In this document: piece after piece, positions 1 to 8,223 of the stretch
Layout of the letters: each line of letters begins with the position of its first letter
How positions within the stretch are numbered: position 1 is the first letter of the stretch
Assembly: GCA_024072375.1 (NCBI GenBank)
Contig: CP099617.1
Coordinates: forward strand, 3,045,001 to 3,109,000
Direction: 5' to 3'
Source: Sphingomonadaceae bacterium OTU29LAMAA1
Lineage (GTDB): Bacteria > Pseudomonadota > Alphaproteobacteria > Sphingomonadales > Sphingomonadaceae
Length of the DNA stretch: 64,000 nucleotides
Notes under the pieces: generated by a model
What the model saw: only the letters and a program-made list of their open reading frames with translations
Databases searched by the model: none
What the model was told of the DNA's origin: nothing
Position numbers and translations under genes: made by a program

Positions 1-612
1 CGGAATGTGGAGGATCTGCTGTTCGAGCGCGGGATCGACATCTGCCACGAGACGGTCAGGCTGTGGGGGAACAGGTTTGGTCCGCTGTTCGCAGGCGACA
101 TTCGCCTTCAGCGGGTCAGCCGCATGCGGGGGTTCCGCCACTGGCGATGGCACCCCGAAGAGATGTATGTGAAGCTGAACGGCGAGATGGTCTACCTGTG
201 GCGAGCGGTCGAACATGAGGGTGAGGTGTTGGAAAGCTACGTCACCAAAACGCGGGACAAGGCTGCTGCGCTTACTTTCATGAAGAAGGCGCTCAAGCGG
301 CACGGTTCACCCGACGGCATCACGACGGATGGCTTGCGCAGCTACGGCGCCGCGATGAACGAGCTGGGCAATCGCGAGAAGCAGGAGGTGGGACGCTGGG
401 CCAACAACCGGGTGGAGAACTCGCACCTGCCGTTCCGACAACGAGAGCGGGCAATGCTCAGGTTCCGGCAGATGAAGACGCTGCAGAAGTTCGCCTCTGT
501 TCACGCCAACGTCCACAACCACTTCAACCTGGAACGCCACCTCATCGACCGACAAACTTACCGGGAAAGACGCTCCGCCGCCCTGGCGGAGTGGCAGGTG
601 CTCGCCAGCTAA
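1..612 (+). CDS. IS6-family DDE transposase, 5'-truncated by window
   Basis: This is the C-terminal 203 codons of an IS6-type transposase. The frame is already open at base 1 (Arg-Asn-Val...), matching residue 38 onward of the complete 240-residue copy at 23353. The core starts with RHWRWHPEEMYVKLNG, the first catalytic Asp region as modified in this group. It continues through ITTDGLRSYGAA with the second Asp, and ends with the catalytic Glu in NNRVENSHLPFR. No stop or frameshift is visible, so the copy may be functional if its 5' end is intact. It differs from the 23353 copy at many positions. Confidence 0.9.
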   Translation, partial: RNVEDLLFERGIDICHETVRLWGNRFGPLFAGDIRLQRVSRMRGFRHWRWHPEEMYVKLNGEMVYLWRAVEHEGEVLESYVTKTRDKAAALTFMKKALKRHGSPDGITTDGLRSYGAAMNELGNREKQEVGRWANNRVENSHLPFRQRERAMLRFRQMKTLQKFASVHANVHNHFNLERHLIDRQTYRERRSAALAEWQVLAS

Positions 613-675
613 GCTGCTACCTTCAAAGACCCGGGTGCATCGTCTGGAGAGCAGTGCGCATTAGACTGACAGCAC
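1..675 (+). mobile_element. IS6-family insertion sequence, 5' part outside window
   Basis: The element runs from before the window to its right terminal repeat at about 655-675, which ends ttagactgacagcac. The same end follows the transposase-like sequences near 24138 and 36879, and this shared boundary defines it. The three copies differ clearly in sequence, so they are not one recent burst. The left end and any target duplication lie outside the window. Confidence 0.85.
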
Positions 676-975
676 CTGCGGGAGGGGTCTGCTCACGTCG
701 GCTATATGCACATAGACGCATGATAGCGGCCTGACGACAATGGCCACAATCTAAGCCCGTCCAGCGTCTGCTGGCTCGCCAATGCGATCCACATATTCAC
801 ATGAACGAATGGCTGGCTTCGGGTCTGGTCGTGAGGTCGCTGAATGACTGAAAGTGGGTCAAATTGCTGCGACGTGACTCCATTGGCATGAGCAATTTGC
901 CCGTGATGAATCTGGCACCAGCGGCACGGTCCAATCCTGAATAGTGGGCGGGCGCAAGGGCCCGCCTCACATTCA
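613..975. other. Non-coding gap after IS6 element
   Basis: After the IS right end (about 675) I see no convincing gene. The stretch ends with the hairpin that follows the SDR gene read leftward from 1737. Confidence 0.5.
947..966 (-). terminator. Hairpin just downstream of SDR gene
   Basis: GGCGGGC (947-953) and GCCCGCC (960-966) form a perfect 7-bp stem with a 6-nt loop. It lies 9 nt past the SDR stop in the leftward direction. There is no U-tract, so it may be a weak terminator or a 3'-stabilising stem. Confidence 0.45.
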
Positions 976-1737
976 TTAAGACAGCGGCGGTTGCCCGTTT
1001 GACGCGGTCAGCCCGCCATCAACCGGCAGATTCACGCCCGTCACGTAATGCGCATCGTCGCTCGCCAAGAACGCGATCGCCCCCGAGATATCGGCGGGCT
1101 GGGCACCGCGGCCCATCGGAATACGCTCTTCGAACTTGGCAATCAGCTCAGGCTGTTTCTTCATGCCCGCGGTCAGCGCAGTGTAGGTGAGCGACGGATT
1201 GACCGCGTTGACGCGGACGCCGTGCTTCGCCTCGTCCATTGCCAGCGCGCGGGTAAAGTTGCTGACCGCCCCCTTCGCCGCGCAGTAGAAGCTGTGGTTC
1301 CAGTCGCCACCCAGGCCCGACACTGACGACACGTTGACGATGCAGCCCTTGGATTGCCGCAGGTGCGCGATCGCCGCGCGGCTCATGTGGACGACACCAT
1401 AGAGATCGGTTTCGATCACCTTGGTGAATTCAGAGAAGTCGCCCTCGTCGACTTTGCCCAGATGATCGACGCCGGCGTCGTTGACCAGCACGTCGATCCG
1501 ACTGAAGCGATCGATCGCAGCCTGGACGAGAGCTTCACATGCCGCGCGGTCCGACACGTCGATCTCGCGGGTTTCGACTGTGCCGTGCAGCTCGCCCGCC
1601 AGCTTGTCGAGCGCGGCCTTGTCGATGTCGCCTAACACCAGCGTTGCGCCTTCCTCAGCGAAGCGGCGCGCGGCGCCTTCACCGATCCCCGAGGCGGCAC
1701 CGGTGATGACGATGACCTTGTTGGAAAAGCGCGCCAT
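976..1737 (-). CDS. SDR-family NAD(P)-dependent oxidoreductase
   Basis: A classical short-chain dehydrogenase/reductase of 253 residues, the usual length. It shows the cofactor motif TGAASGIG (12-19), NDAG (86-89, a variant of NNAG), catalytic Ser138, and Tyr151/Lys155 in YCAAK. A C-terminal PVDGG segment is typical of the FabG-like group. An acidic residue after the second strand (GDID, 36-39) suggests NAD(H) preference. It is the last gene of a leftward run with two catalase-like proteins and hydrolases, 81 bp from the preceding gene. The substrate cannot be read from sequence; oxidation of a secondary alcohol made by the neighbouring hydrolase is an inference. Confidence 0.9.
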   Translation of the reverse strand: MARFSNKVIVITGAASGIGEGAARRFAEEGATLVLGDIDKAALDKLAGELHGTVETREIDVSDRAACEALVQAAIDRFSRIDVLVNDAGVDHLGKVDEGDFSEFTKVIETDLYGVVHMSRAAIAHLRQSKGCIVNVSSVSGLGGDWNHSFYCAAKGAVSNFTRALAMDEAKHGVRVNAVNPSLTYTALTAGMKKQPELIAKFEERIPMGRGAQPADISGAIAFLASDDAHYVTGVNLPVDGGLTASNGQPPLS

Positions 1738-1818
1738 TACGCATTCTCCGCCTGAACGTCGTGCTTGCCTTCGAACTTCATGATTGTCCTTTCACTATCG
1801 TCAGCACTGGCGTTCAGC

Positions 1819-2904
1819 TTAGGCTGGAATGTCCCGGATGTCGGCGGTGTTCGCGGCGGCAATGCCGTTCTCTCGGTGGCGGAAGTCGCTGAGCGCCTGG
1901 TAGACCTGCATGCGCGCGCGCATCACGCCGCCGAGCGGGCGATGCACTTCCAGACTGTGGGCCGGGCGGAACGTCATCACCTCGTCGAAGTAGCGGACGC
2001 GGTCGGGACCATAGGCTGACTGCCGCGGCAGTCGGATCGTGGCGACGGTGCGATACGGGCTTTCGCTCGTCGGCCAGTCGACGGAGGTGTCCTCGATGGG
2101 CTGCGTCTCGGCATCGGTCCACAGCTGCGCCCGAAGCTCGAACGCCGCATCGTTGCCCTCGAAATAATCCACCGCGGCATGGCGGAAGCCATCCTCGTCC
2201 TGATGAGGGTCGAGCTGCCAATCGGCGAGTGCCTTTTGCTCGGCTGCAACGGGAAACGCCCCGATCTTGGCGACATGGTCGCCGAAGCGCACCGGGCATT
2301 GGCTGAAATATTCCTCGACCAGCGGGTGGCTGAAGGGATGGCCGTAGAAGTCCAGCGTCGGACTTGGACCCGCGCCGACGGCGTTCAGCACCTTGTTGAT
2401 GTTGCGAGCGACGGAAGCGGCCGCGCTTTTCACCCCCTCAGGCATCGGAACCGTCAGGCCGATCTTCTTGGCCTGGGAAAGGAAGCCGGCGGCGGTCCCC
2501 GCCGGAAAGGTCGTGCCGCTGGCAAGGACGAAGTCCTGCGTTGGCGCATCATGGCCGGGCAGCTTCGCGCCCTCGACGCCGAACACCTTGATAGACATGC
2601 CGCGATGGGTCGAGACGCGATCGCCGAGCTTCTCACCGGGTCCTTGCGCGAAGCGGACGGCGACATCGAACGTGCCAGGTTCCGCGAACAGGCCCTGTGC
2701 GAGCTCGGGCGGCAATCCGGGCGCGACGATGAGCTTGCCGATCACGCACGCCGTGCTCTTGGCGTGGCTCGCCCGCACCGCGTGCCCGTCGCGCTTCTCG
2801 ACCGTCTGGCTCTCCTGGGTCATGCCCTGGATGATGCCGTCGGTGCTCTCCTGTTCGTCGGGCTCTCGTGTTTCGACATCGGGCGAATAGCGAAGATAGG
2901 TCAT
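1819..2904 (-). CDS. Catalase-like heme protein (y4iL-type), copy 1
   Basis: A 361-residue protein of the catalase superfamily, much shorter than true catalases (about 480 or more). Visible landmarks are a distal His region (GHAVRASHAKS), the segment ELAQGLFAEPGTFDVAVRF, and the strand pair STHRGMSIKVFG then TQDFVLASGTTF. The start is the ATG at 2904, the same position as the start of its paralogue at 6207 (MTYLRYSPDVE against TPVRYFPDVE); open frame upstream of it is not protein-like. Related proteins bind heme and are thought to act as small peroxidases or in oxylipin chemistry. Activity here is unproven. It lies 11 bp after the MRJP-like gene. Confidence 0.8.
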   Translation of the reverse strand: MTYLRYSPDVETREPDEQESTDGIIQGMTQESQTVEKRDGHAVRASHAKSTACVIGKLIVAPGLPPELAQGLFAEPGTFDVAVRFAQGPGEKLGDRVSTHRGMSIKVFGVEGAKLPGHDAPTQDFVLASGTTFPAGTAAGFLSQAKKIGLTVPMPEGVKSAAASVARNINKVLNAVGAGPSPTLDFYGHPFSHPLVEEYFSQCPVRFGDHVAKIGAFPVAAEQKALADWQLDPHQDEDGFRHAAVDYFEGNDAAFELRAQLWTDAETQPIEDTSVDWPTSESPYRTVATIRLPRQSAYGPDRVRYFDEVMTFRPAHSLEVHRPLGGVMRARMQVYQALSDFRHRENGIAAANTADIRDIPA

Positions 2905-2915
2905 GGGATGTCCGA

Positions 2916-4031
2916 TCACTTGGCGGGAGCGAAGGAGAACAGCTGCGTCTTGATCGACGGCGGTGCGCCGGGCGTGAACCAGTTGGTGTCCTGTATATGG
3001 CTGGCGGTGACGTACATCGTCCCGTCGCGCCCTTCCGAGAAGGTGTCGGGCCAACGCAGCCGGCGATCGGTCAGCACTGTCTCAACGGTCGCTCCGTTCA
3101 GACGCTTGATCGCATAGTCAGTGGGCGAGGTCAGGTAGAGCACGCCTGCCTTACTCATCCACAGACCATCAGCGACGTGGGTCTGCGCGACCGTCTTCAC
3201 CGCTGCCGCCCTATCGGCCTCGCTGACGTCTGATCGCAGCTTCGCGGTGTCGATCGAATAGAGCGTCTTTCCGGTCAGCGCCTGATAGAAGAGCGTCTTG
3301 CCGTCCTTGGAGATGGCGATGCCATCGGCGGCGAAGGCGGGCTGCCGGCCATCGGGGCGGACCAACGGCTTGCCGTCGAGCGTAACCTTCACCGTCTTGT
3401 CGATCTGCGTCGAGGCGTGCCCATCGAGCGCGCGGTGGCTCTTGCCGCTTTCCAGGTCGACGACGATGATCGCGCCGCGCGTGCCGCTGTCGGTGATGTA
3501 GCCGGTCTTGCCGTCGGGCGAGAAGCGGATGTCATTGAGATACGTGCCCTGCAGCGCGACGTCGCCGGGAACCAGGATCGTCTTCGTCACCGTGTTCGAC
3601 GCCAGATCGATGCGGACGAGCTTGGGCGCGCCTTCGAGGATCTTCTCGTTCCCCGGCGCGCCGGGATCGAGCACCCAGAGATTGCCGTGACCATCGGGCA
3701 CGATCGACTGCACGCAGACGAAATATTCACCGACCGGCAGTTCGTTGGCGCGGGCGTTGCGCCAGCTGTTCCACTTGGCGTCGGGATAGGGGCGTAAGGA
3801 TCCGTCCTTCATCACTTCGGCGACGGAGATAGGCGCGTCGTCGGTCCAGCGGGGGAAGTTGACGAAGCGCCGTCCATCCTCGGTCACCGCCACGCCGGTC
3901 GCCTGATGATCGAACTGCGCCACCTGCGTCAGCTGTGCGCTGCGTCCCTGGGCATGGGCAACGCCGGCTGCGGCAGCGGCGACCAAGCCGATGGCGGCAA
4001 TCCCGGCGGCATAGGGGGCGGCTTTCTTCAT
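2916..4031 (-). CDS. Secreted MRJP/Yellow-family beta-propeller (internal start)
   Basis: A 371-residue product from an internal ATG at 4031 preceded by AGGAA about 9 nt upstream. The N-terminus is a clear Sec signal (Lys-Lys, hydrophobic stretch, cleavage after AGVAHAQ). The mature part matches bacterial major-royal-jelly/Yellow-like proteins: QATGVAVTEDGRRFVNFPRW, then LWVLDPG, LNDIRFSPDGKTGYITDSG, FAADGIAISKDGKTLFY, and a final DTFSEGRDGTMYVTASHIQD. The fold is predicted to be a six-bladed propeller; related enzymes include lactonase-like and oxidoreductase activities. The frame is continuous with the upstream hydrolase, so this entry is the alternative, separately initiated product. Confidence 0.65.
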   Translation of the reverse strand: MKKAAPYAAGIAAIGLVAAAAAGVAHAQGRSAQLTQVAQFDHQATGVAVTEDGRRFVNFPRWTDDAPISVAEVMKDGSLRPYPDAKWNSWRNARANELPVGEYFVCVQSIVPDGHGNLWVLDPGAPGNEKILEGAPKLVRIDLASNTVTKTILVPGDVALQGTYLNDIRFSPDGKTGYITDSGTRGAIIVVDLESGKSHRALDGHASTQIDKTVKVTLDGKPLVRPDGRQPAFAADGIAISKDGKTLFYQALTGKTLYSIDTAKLRSDVSEADRAAAVKTVAQTHVADGLWMSKAGVLYLTSPTDYAIKRLNGATVETVLTDRRLRWPDTFSEGRDGTMYVTASHIQDTNWFTPGAPPSIKTQLFSFAPAK

Positions 4032-4946
4032 GGACAGGTTCCTATCGGTGACATCGGTGAGCACGGCGGGATTGCCGGCGAAGAGGGTAAGGAGGTGGCG
4101 CACCACCGCTTGCGGGTTCTCCCGCTGCGGGAAGTGGCCGACCCCGGTCATGGTGATGCGCGCGAACGGCCCGGCGAATTTCGCTCGCACGTCCTTCGCG
4201 GTCGAGGGAGGGTTCACGCCGTCGGCATCGCCGTGGATGTAGAGCGTCGGCAGCGACAACGTCTTGGTCGCCTTGACCTTGTTCTCCAGCCAGGCGCTTC
4301 GTGGATCGGGTTCCGCTTCGCCCCAGCGTGCGCGATAGCTGTGGAGCGTCACGTCGACCCAGTCGGAATTGTCGAACGACCGGGCGACACGGTCGAACGT
4401 CGCCTCGTCGAACCATCCCGGTGGCGACCAGTTGACCCAATGCAGATGGGTGAACCCGCGCCAGTCCGCACGTACCGCCTCCGCCCCGCGCGCGGTTGCC
4501 ATGAACCAGTGATACCATTGCCGCTGGGTCTGCTCGAACGGCGGCGTAGGCATGCCGCCGAGCCGGGGCGGGGTCGACAGCATGGCCATCCGCTCTACCC
4601 GATCGGGCCACCCTACGGCCAAGGCCTCGGCGGTGTTCGATCCCCAATCGTGCCCGGCGACCATGAAGCGGTCGATGCCGAGCGTGTCGAGCAGCGCGAT
4701 CATATCGATCGCGAGCATCGCGCTGTTGCCGGTTCGCGAGGTATCGTCGTTGAGAAAACGCGTGGCGCCGAACCCACGCAACGTCGGGACGATGACGCGG
4801 AACCCTTCCGCGGCCAGTGTGGGCGCCACCTGATCCCACGTCGAAGCGTCATCCGGCCAGCCATGGAGGAGGAGCACCGGCTGTCCCTCCTCCGCGCCGT
4901 GAATCGACACCTCCATGTTGAGGTCGCCGGCGGTAATCATCGGCAT
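2916..4946 (-). CDS. Alpha/beta hydrolase fused in frame to MRJP-like protein
   Basis: Residues 1-290 are an epoxide hydrolase/haloalkane dehalogenase-type alpha/beta hydrolase. They carry HGWPDD (oxyanion, 29-33), nucleophile Asp100 in GHDWGS, an acid at Asp240 (HGDADG) and His271 in VGHFPQRE. AGGAGG lies 7 nt before the ATG at 4946. No stop codon separates it from the next gene. Fourteen linker residues lead straight into MKKAAPYAAG at residue 306, which begins a full signal peptide. The 676-residue product would therefore carry an internal export signal after a cytoplasmic enzyme. Either the stop was lost, or most downstream protein is made from the internal start at 4031. Confidence 0.65.
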   Translation of the reverse strand: MPMITAGDLNMEVSIHGAEEGQPVLLLHGWPDDASTWDQVAPTLAAEGFRVIVPTLRGFGATRFLNDDTSRTGNSAMLAIDMIALLDTLGIDRFMVAGHDWGSNTAEALAVGWPDRVERMAMLSTPPRLGGMPTPPFEQTQRQWYHWFMATARGAEAVRADWRGFTHLHWVNWSPPGWFDEATFDRVARSFDNSDWVDVTLHSYRARWGEAEPDPRSAWLENKVKATKTLSLPTLYIHGDADGVNPPSTAKDVRAKFAGPFARITMTGVGHFPQRENPQAVVRHLLTLFAGNPAVLTDVTDRNLSMKKAAPYAAGIAAIGLVAAAAAGVAHAQGRSAQLTQVAQFDHQATGVAVTEDGRRFVNFPRWTDDAPISVAEVMKDGSLRPYPDAKWNSWRNARANELPVGEYFVCVQSIVPDGHGNLWVLDPGAPGNEKILEGAPKLVRIDLASNTVTKTILVPGDVALQGTYLNDIRFSPDGKTGYITDSGTRGAIIVVDLESGKSHRALDGHASTQIDKTVKVTLDGKPLVRPDGRQPAFAADGIAISKDGKTLFYQALTGKTLYSIDTAKLRSDVSEADRAAAVKTVAQTHVADGLWMSKAGVLYLTSPTDYAIKRLNGATVETVLTDRRLRWPDTFSEGRDGTMYVTASHIQDTNWFTPGAPPSIKTQLFSFAPAK

Positions 4947-5118
4947 TCGTCAGCCTCCTGGCGGTTCAAACCTTTGCGGACGTTTCGTCGACCCTGCCAT
5001 TTCACCGTCGCTGCGAAACCAGCGGTTCAACGGCCTTCAGAACGGCCAAGTGCCCAATTCGCCTCCAAGCCGATCTGTCCACGGTCAGCGTCAAGGGACC
5101 GAACGCCACCTTCGCCGT

Positions 5119-6207
5119 TCAGGCGCGACCGCCAACAGGCTCGTGATAGGGGCAACCGTTTACGCGGGCGCGGAAGTCGGCGGAGTGGCGGTAGGTCCCG
5201 TTGCGTGCCCGATTGATGTTGCCGAGCGGCTGATGTGCGGCAAGACCGGTCCAGATCGAGAAGCGCATCTCCTCGTTGATCTTCTGAAACTTGTCCTCGG
5301 TCAGGCTGTCCTGCTTGGCCGCCCGAATGGTCGCGACGGTCTGGAAGGGCGCATCGTCCTGCTTCCACTCGACGGTCGGGTCCTCGACCGGTTGCTCCTC
5401 GAGGTCGCGACACAGTTGCACCCGTACCTCCCACTCCATCTCAAGCACCTGGGTTTCCGACCGGATCACGTCCCGCAAGGCGTCCGGCCGGCCAGTCGCG
5501 TCGATCGTGGTGTTGGTCTGATCGGTCAGGTCCTTGGACACGGGGAAGATCGCGAATTTGGCGATGTAGTCGCCGTAACGGAACGGCGTGACGCTGAAGT
5601 AGGTCTCACCGAGCGGATCCGAGTTGGGCGCCCCGCCGAGCGTCTGCACTTTCGGGCTTTCAATCCCGACCGCGCTGAGCACGGTGTTCACACCGCGCAA
5701 CACCTTGGACATCGCTTCCTTGGTGCCCTCGAGCTTGTCGGTGGTGCCTGCCAGGAGCTTGAGGTTACCCAGGAACTGGTCGGCGGTCTTGTTCTGGAAC
5801 ACCGAGCCGTTGACCATGACGAAGTCCTGCGTCTGTCCATCGGCACCGGGCAGGCGTTCACCGTCGACGTCCATCACCTTCAGCGCCAGACCACGCGGCA
5901 GGCTGATGGTATCCGGCAGGATGTCGCCCGCGTTGGTCGAGAAGCGCATGACGACCTTGTGCTCGCCCGGGGTGGCAAACAGGCCTTGGGCCAGCTCGGG
6001 GGAAAGCCCGTCATGGACAATTAGCACCCCATCGAGGAAACCGTGCGCCTTGGCGTGGACCGAACGTACAGCGTGACCATAGTCCTCCGCTGTCGTCTCA
6101 AGGATCTTGTCGAACGTCTCGTTGAGCTTCGTGATCGTCTCGGCTTCGTCGGGTTTAACATCCTCGACGTCGGGAAAATAGCGGACGGGGGTCTGGGTCA
6201 TGGTCAT
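5119..6207 (-). CDS. Catalase-like heme protein (y4iL-type), copy 2
   Basis: A 362-residue paralogue of the catalase-like protein at 1819. Shared blocks are GHAVRSVHAKAHG, SPELAQGLFATPGEHKVVMRF, TQDFVMVNGSVF, ETYFSVTPFRYGDYIAKFA and a C-terminal HQPLGNINRARNGTYRHSA. The last block is catalase-like (NRAR.G.Y). The ATG at 6207 has GGAGAGGA just upstream. A conserved C-terminal FRARVNGCPYHEP is unlike copy 1, which ends AANTADIRDIPA. Two diverged copies flank the hydrolase/MRJP pair in one apparent operon. A role in peroxide handling or an oxygenated-lipid step is inference. Confidence 0.82.
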   Translation of the reverse strand: MTMTQTPVRYFPDVEDVKPDEAETITKLNETFDKILETTAEDYGHAVRSVHAKAHGFLDGVLIVHDGLSPELAQGLFATPGEHKVVMRFSTNAGDILPDTISLPRGLALKVMDVDGERLPGADGQTQDFVMVNGSVFQNKTADQFLGNLKLLAGTTDKLEGTKEAMSKVLRGVNTVLSAVGIESPKVQTLGGAPNSDPLGETYFSVTPFRYGDYIAKFAIFPVSKDLTDQTNTTIDATGRPDALRDVIRSETQVLEMEWEVRVQLCRDLEEQPVEDPTVEWKQDDAPFQTVATIRAAKQDSLTEDKFQKINEEMRFSIWTGLAAHQPLGNINRARNGTYRHSADFRARVNGCPYHEPVGGRA

Positions 6208-6256
6208 TGGTCCTCTCCGGCAAGGAGGCGGCGGCTCGACGCCGCCGCCGTCACGC

Positions 6257-7366
6257 TCAGCGGCGGGTTGCTGGCGCTTCGAACGCCGTCTTCAGCCGTG
6301 CGACTGCGAGATCATTCGCCTGCTTGGCGCCGTTCACGACCTTGGCCATGCCGAAGAACTCATGGGTCACGCCCGGGAAGGTCTTCTGCTCGACCTTGTC
6401 ACCGGCCGCCCGCATCGCGGCCGCCAGCGTCTCTCCATCCGAGCGTAGCGGATCGATCTGCGCGTTGATGATCGTCGTCGGCGGCAGACCACGCAGGTTG
6501 GCGGCGACCAGGTTCAGGCGCGGATCCTGCGCATCCGCCTTGCTCGTCTGATAGTAGTAGCCGAACCACGGCAGCATGGCAGTGTTCAGCGGCTTGGCGT
6601 TCGGCGAATCCCGCCGCGAAGGCAGCGTCATACTGCTGTTCGCGATCGGATAGACCGAGACGATGTGGCGCGGCACCGTCAGGCCGTTGTCGCGCGCGTA
6701 GATCGCGGTCGCGACCGCGAGGTTGCCGCCGGCGCTCTCGCCGACTGTCGCGATCCGTGCGGGGTCGCCACCCCAGCTCGCCGCATTATGCAGCGTCCAG
6801 CGATAGGCAGCAGCCGCATCATCATGCTGCGCCGGAAACTTGAACTCGGGTGAGTGGCGGTACTCGACCGAGACGACGATAGCGTTCAGCGCCTTCGACA
6901 TGGCCCGCGGTGCGGCATCGTAGGTGTCGACGTCGGCAATGACCCAACCACCGCCGTGGTAGTAGACGATGACCGGCATCGGTTTGCCACCCGCAGGTGC
7001 GCCGGCCGGCTTGTAGATGCGCGCGAATTGCTTGGGGTCGCTGCCGTACGGCAGGTCCCGCGTCGTCACCGACGAATCAGGCGCGGTCGACATTCCCTTC
7101 TTCCGCATCGCCGCCTTGGCTCCGTCCGCGGCCGAGGGCTGCATGCGGGCTTCCGCAGGCGTGAGCGTTTCGATCGGCTTGCCGCCGAGCGACGCGAGCG
7201 CGTCCAAGACTGACTGCATGTCGGGTGCGGCTTTCGGGGGCTGCATGGATATCGCGGGCGGCGGTGGCGGAGGAGGAGCGGCAATCGAGCGAGGTGACTG
7301 GGCCAGAGCTGGAATGCCTGCGATCGCGGTCGACGCGGCGATCAGCGTTAGAACGGTTTTGCGCAA
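6257..7366 (-). CDS. Exported HSL-type alpha/beta hydrolase (esterase), TTG start
   Basis: A 369-residue esterase of the hormone-sensitive-lipase (family IV) type. It has a Sec signal (residues 1-23, cut near PALAQ), a proline-rich spacer (31-37), the oxyanion motif HGGG (137-140), the nucleophile in GESAGG (Ser211), and a late Asp (DPLRSDG) and His (GVTHEFFG). I chose the TTG at 7366 because AGGAGG sits 5-6 nt upstream and the signal peptide starts there; the frame stays open upstream but has no such features. It probably heads the leftward run and is transcribed away from the Crp/Fnr gene at 7465. Confidence 0.85.
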   Translation of the reverse strand: MRKTVLTLIAASTAIAGIPALAQSPRSIAAPPPPPPPAISMQPPKAAPDMQSVLDALASLGGKPIETLTPAEARMQPSAADGAKAAMRKKGMSTAPDSSVTTRDLPYGSDPKQFARIYKPAGAPAGGKPMPVIVYYHGGGWVIADVDTYDAAPRAMSKALNAIVVSVEYRHSPEFKFPAQHDDAAAAYRWTLHNAASWGGDPARIATVGESAGGNLAVATAIYARDNGLTVPRHIVSVYPIANSSMTLPSRRDSPNAKPLNTAMLPWFGYYYQTSKADAQDPRLNLVAANLRGLPPTTIINAQIDPLRSDGETLAAAMRAAGDKVEQKTFPGVTHEFFGMAKVVNGAKQANDLAVARLKTAFEAPATRR

Positions 7367-7377
7367 TGGTCCCTCCT

Positions 7378-7428
7378 GAAACTGTCTGTTTCCCAACCAT
7401 TGGCGAGCCTCAGCGTTTCGGTACGAAA
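7378..7428. promoter_or_regulatory. Two inverted repeats between esterase and Crp/Fnr gene
   Basis: The 98-bp divergent gap contains GAAAC-N5-GTTTC (7378-7392) and TTTCG-GTA-CGAAA (7416-7428). Either could be a binding site for the adjacent regulator. Neither matches the classical FNR (TTGAT-N4-ATCAA) or CRP site. Confidence 0.3.
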
Positions 7429-7464
7429 GTAGACCCAAGCGTTTGAGCAGCGAGGTTCGGAAGT

Positions 7465-8223
7465 ATGGACGGCGGCATGGATGATCAGGCTTTGAAGGTG
7501 GATGGGACCCCCAGTTCCAACGCGTTGCCGTGCGAGGCGAATGCGCTGCTACGTCTTTTGAATGACGCTGACCGCGCCGCCCTTGCGCCGCATCTGGAAC
7601 TGGTGCCGTTCCGCAACGGTGACATGATCGCGCGCGCCGGCGATGCGGCAGACAGCATCTGCTTCCCGTTGACCGGGATCGCTGCGATACTCGACTCACT
7701 CGAGGGCGACCGCCGCTACGCGGTCGCGCTGGTCGGAAGCGAGGGGTTCATCGGTTGGCAGTTGCTACTTGGCAACAAGCGCTGGTCGCATGACGTGGTG
7801 ATGCGGGCCGAACACGGCACGGCTATGAGGCTGTCGGCCACTGCATTGCACAGGATACTGGCCGACCGTCCGGCGATCCGAACCGTCCTGCTCCGCTTCG
7901 TCGACGTGGTCATGACCCAGATGTCCAGGACGATCGTCTCGTCGCTCGCGCATTCGATCGAGCGGCGGATGGCGCGATGGATCCTGCTCTATCACGACCG
8001 GGTACGCGAGGACGACATCTGCATGACGCACGAGGAGTTCAGGCTCATGCTCGGCGTCCGCCGCAGCAGCGTGACCGACGCACTCCACAAGCTCGAAGAG
8101 GATGAGGCTGTTCGCTCCGTGCGTGGGCGCGTCATCGTGCGTGACCGGGATCGGCTGCTGCGCCTAGCTGGTGACACCTACGGGTTCGCTGAGGCGGAAT
8201 ACCGACGCCTACTAAGCCTCTAA
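7465..8223 (+). CDS. Crp/Fnr-family transcriptional regulator
   Basis: A 252-residue cytoplasmic regulator. An N-terminal cyclic-nucleotide-binding-like beta-barrel (about 30-140) includes PFRNGDMIARAGDAADSI and ALVGSEGFIG. It is followed by a dimer helix and a C-terminal winged helix-turn-helix (about 165-235) with MTHEEFRLMLGVRRSSVTDA as recognition region. No cysteine cluster for an Fe-S centre is visible in the N-terminus, so it is not an oxygen-sensing FNR. A second ATG lies at 7477. It is divergent from the esterase/catalase-like run and is the obvious candidate to control it. Confidence 0.88.
   Translation: MDGGMDDQALKVDGTPSSNALPCEANALLRLLNDADRAALAPHLELVPFRNGDMIARAGDAADSICFPLTGIAAILDSLEGDRRYAVALVGSEGFIGWQLLLGNKRWSHDVVMRAEHGTAMRLSATALHRILADRPAIRTVLLRFVDVVMTQMSRTIVSSLAHSIERRMARWILLYHDRVREDDICMTHEEFRLMLGVRRSSVTDALHKLEEDEAVRSVRGRVIVRDRDRLLRLAGDTYGFAEAEYRRLLSL

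Noticed and set aside
3906..5216. Long plus-strand open frame opposite the hydrolase/MRJP genes
   Set aside because: It is antisense to genes with clear catalytic motifs and has low-complexity Arg/Gly-rich translation.
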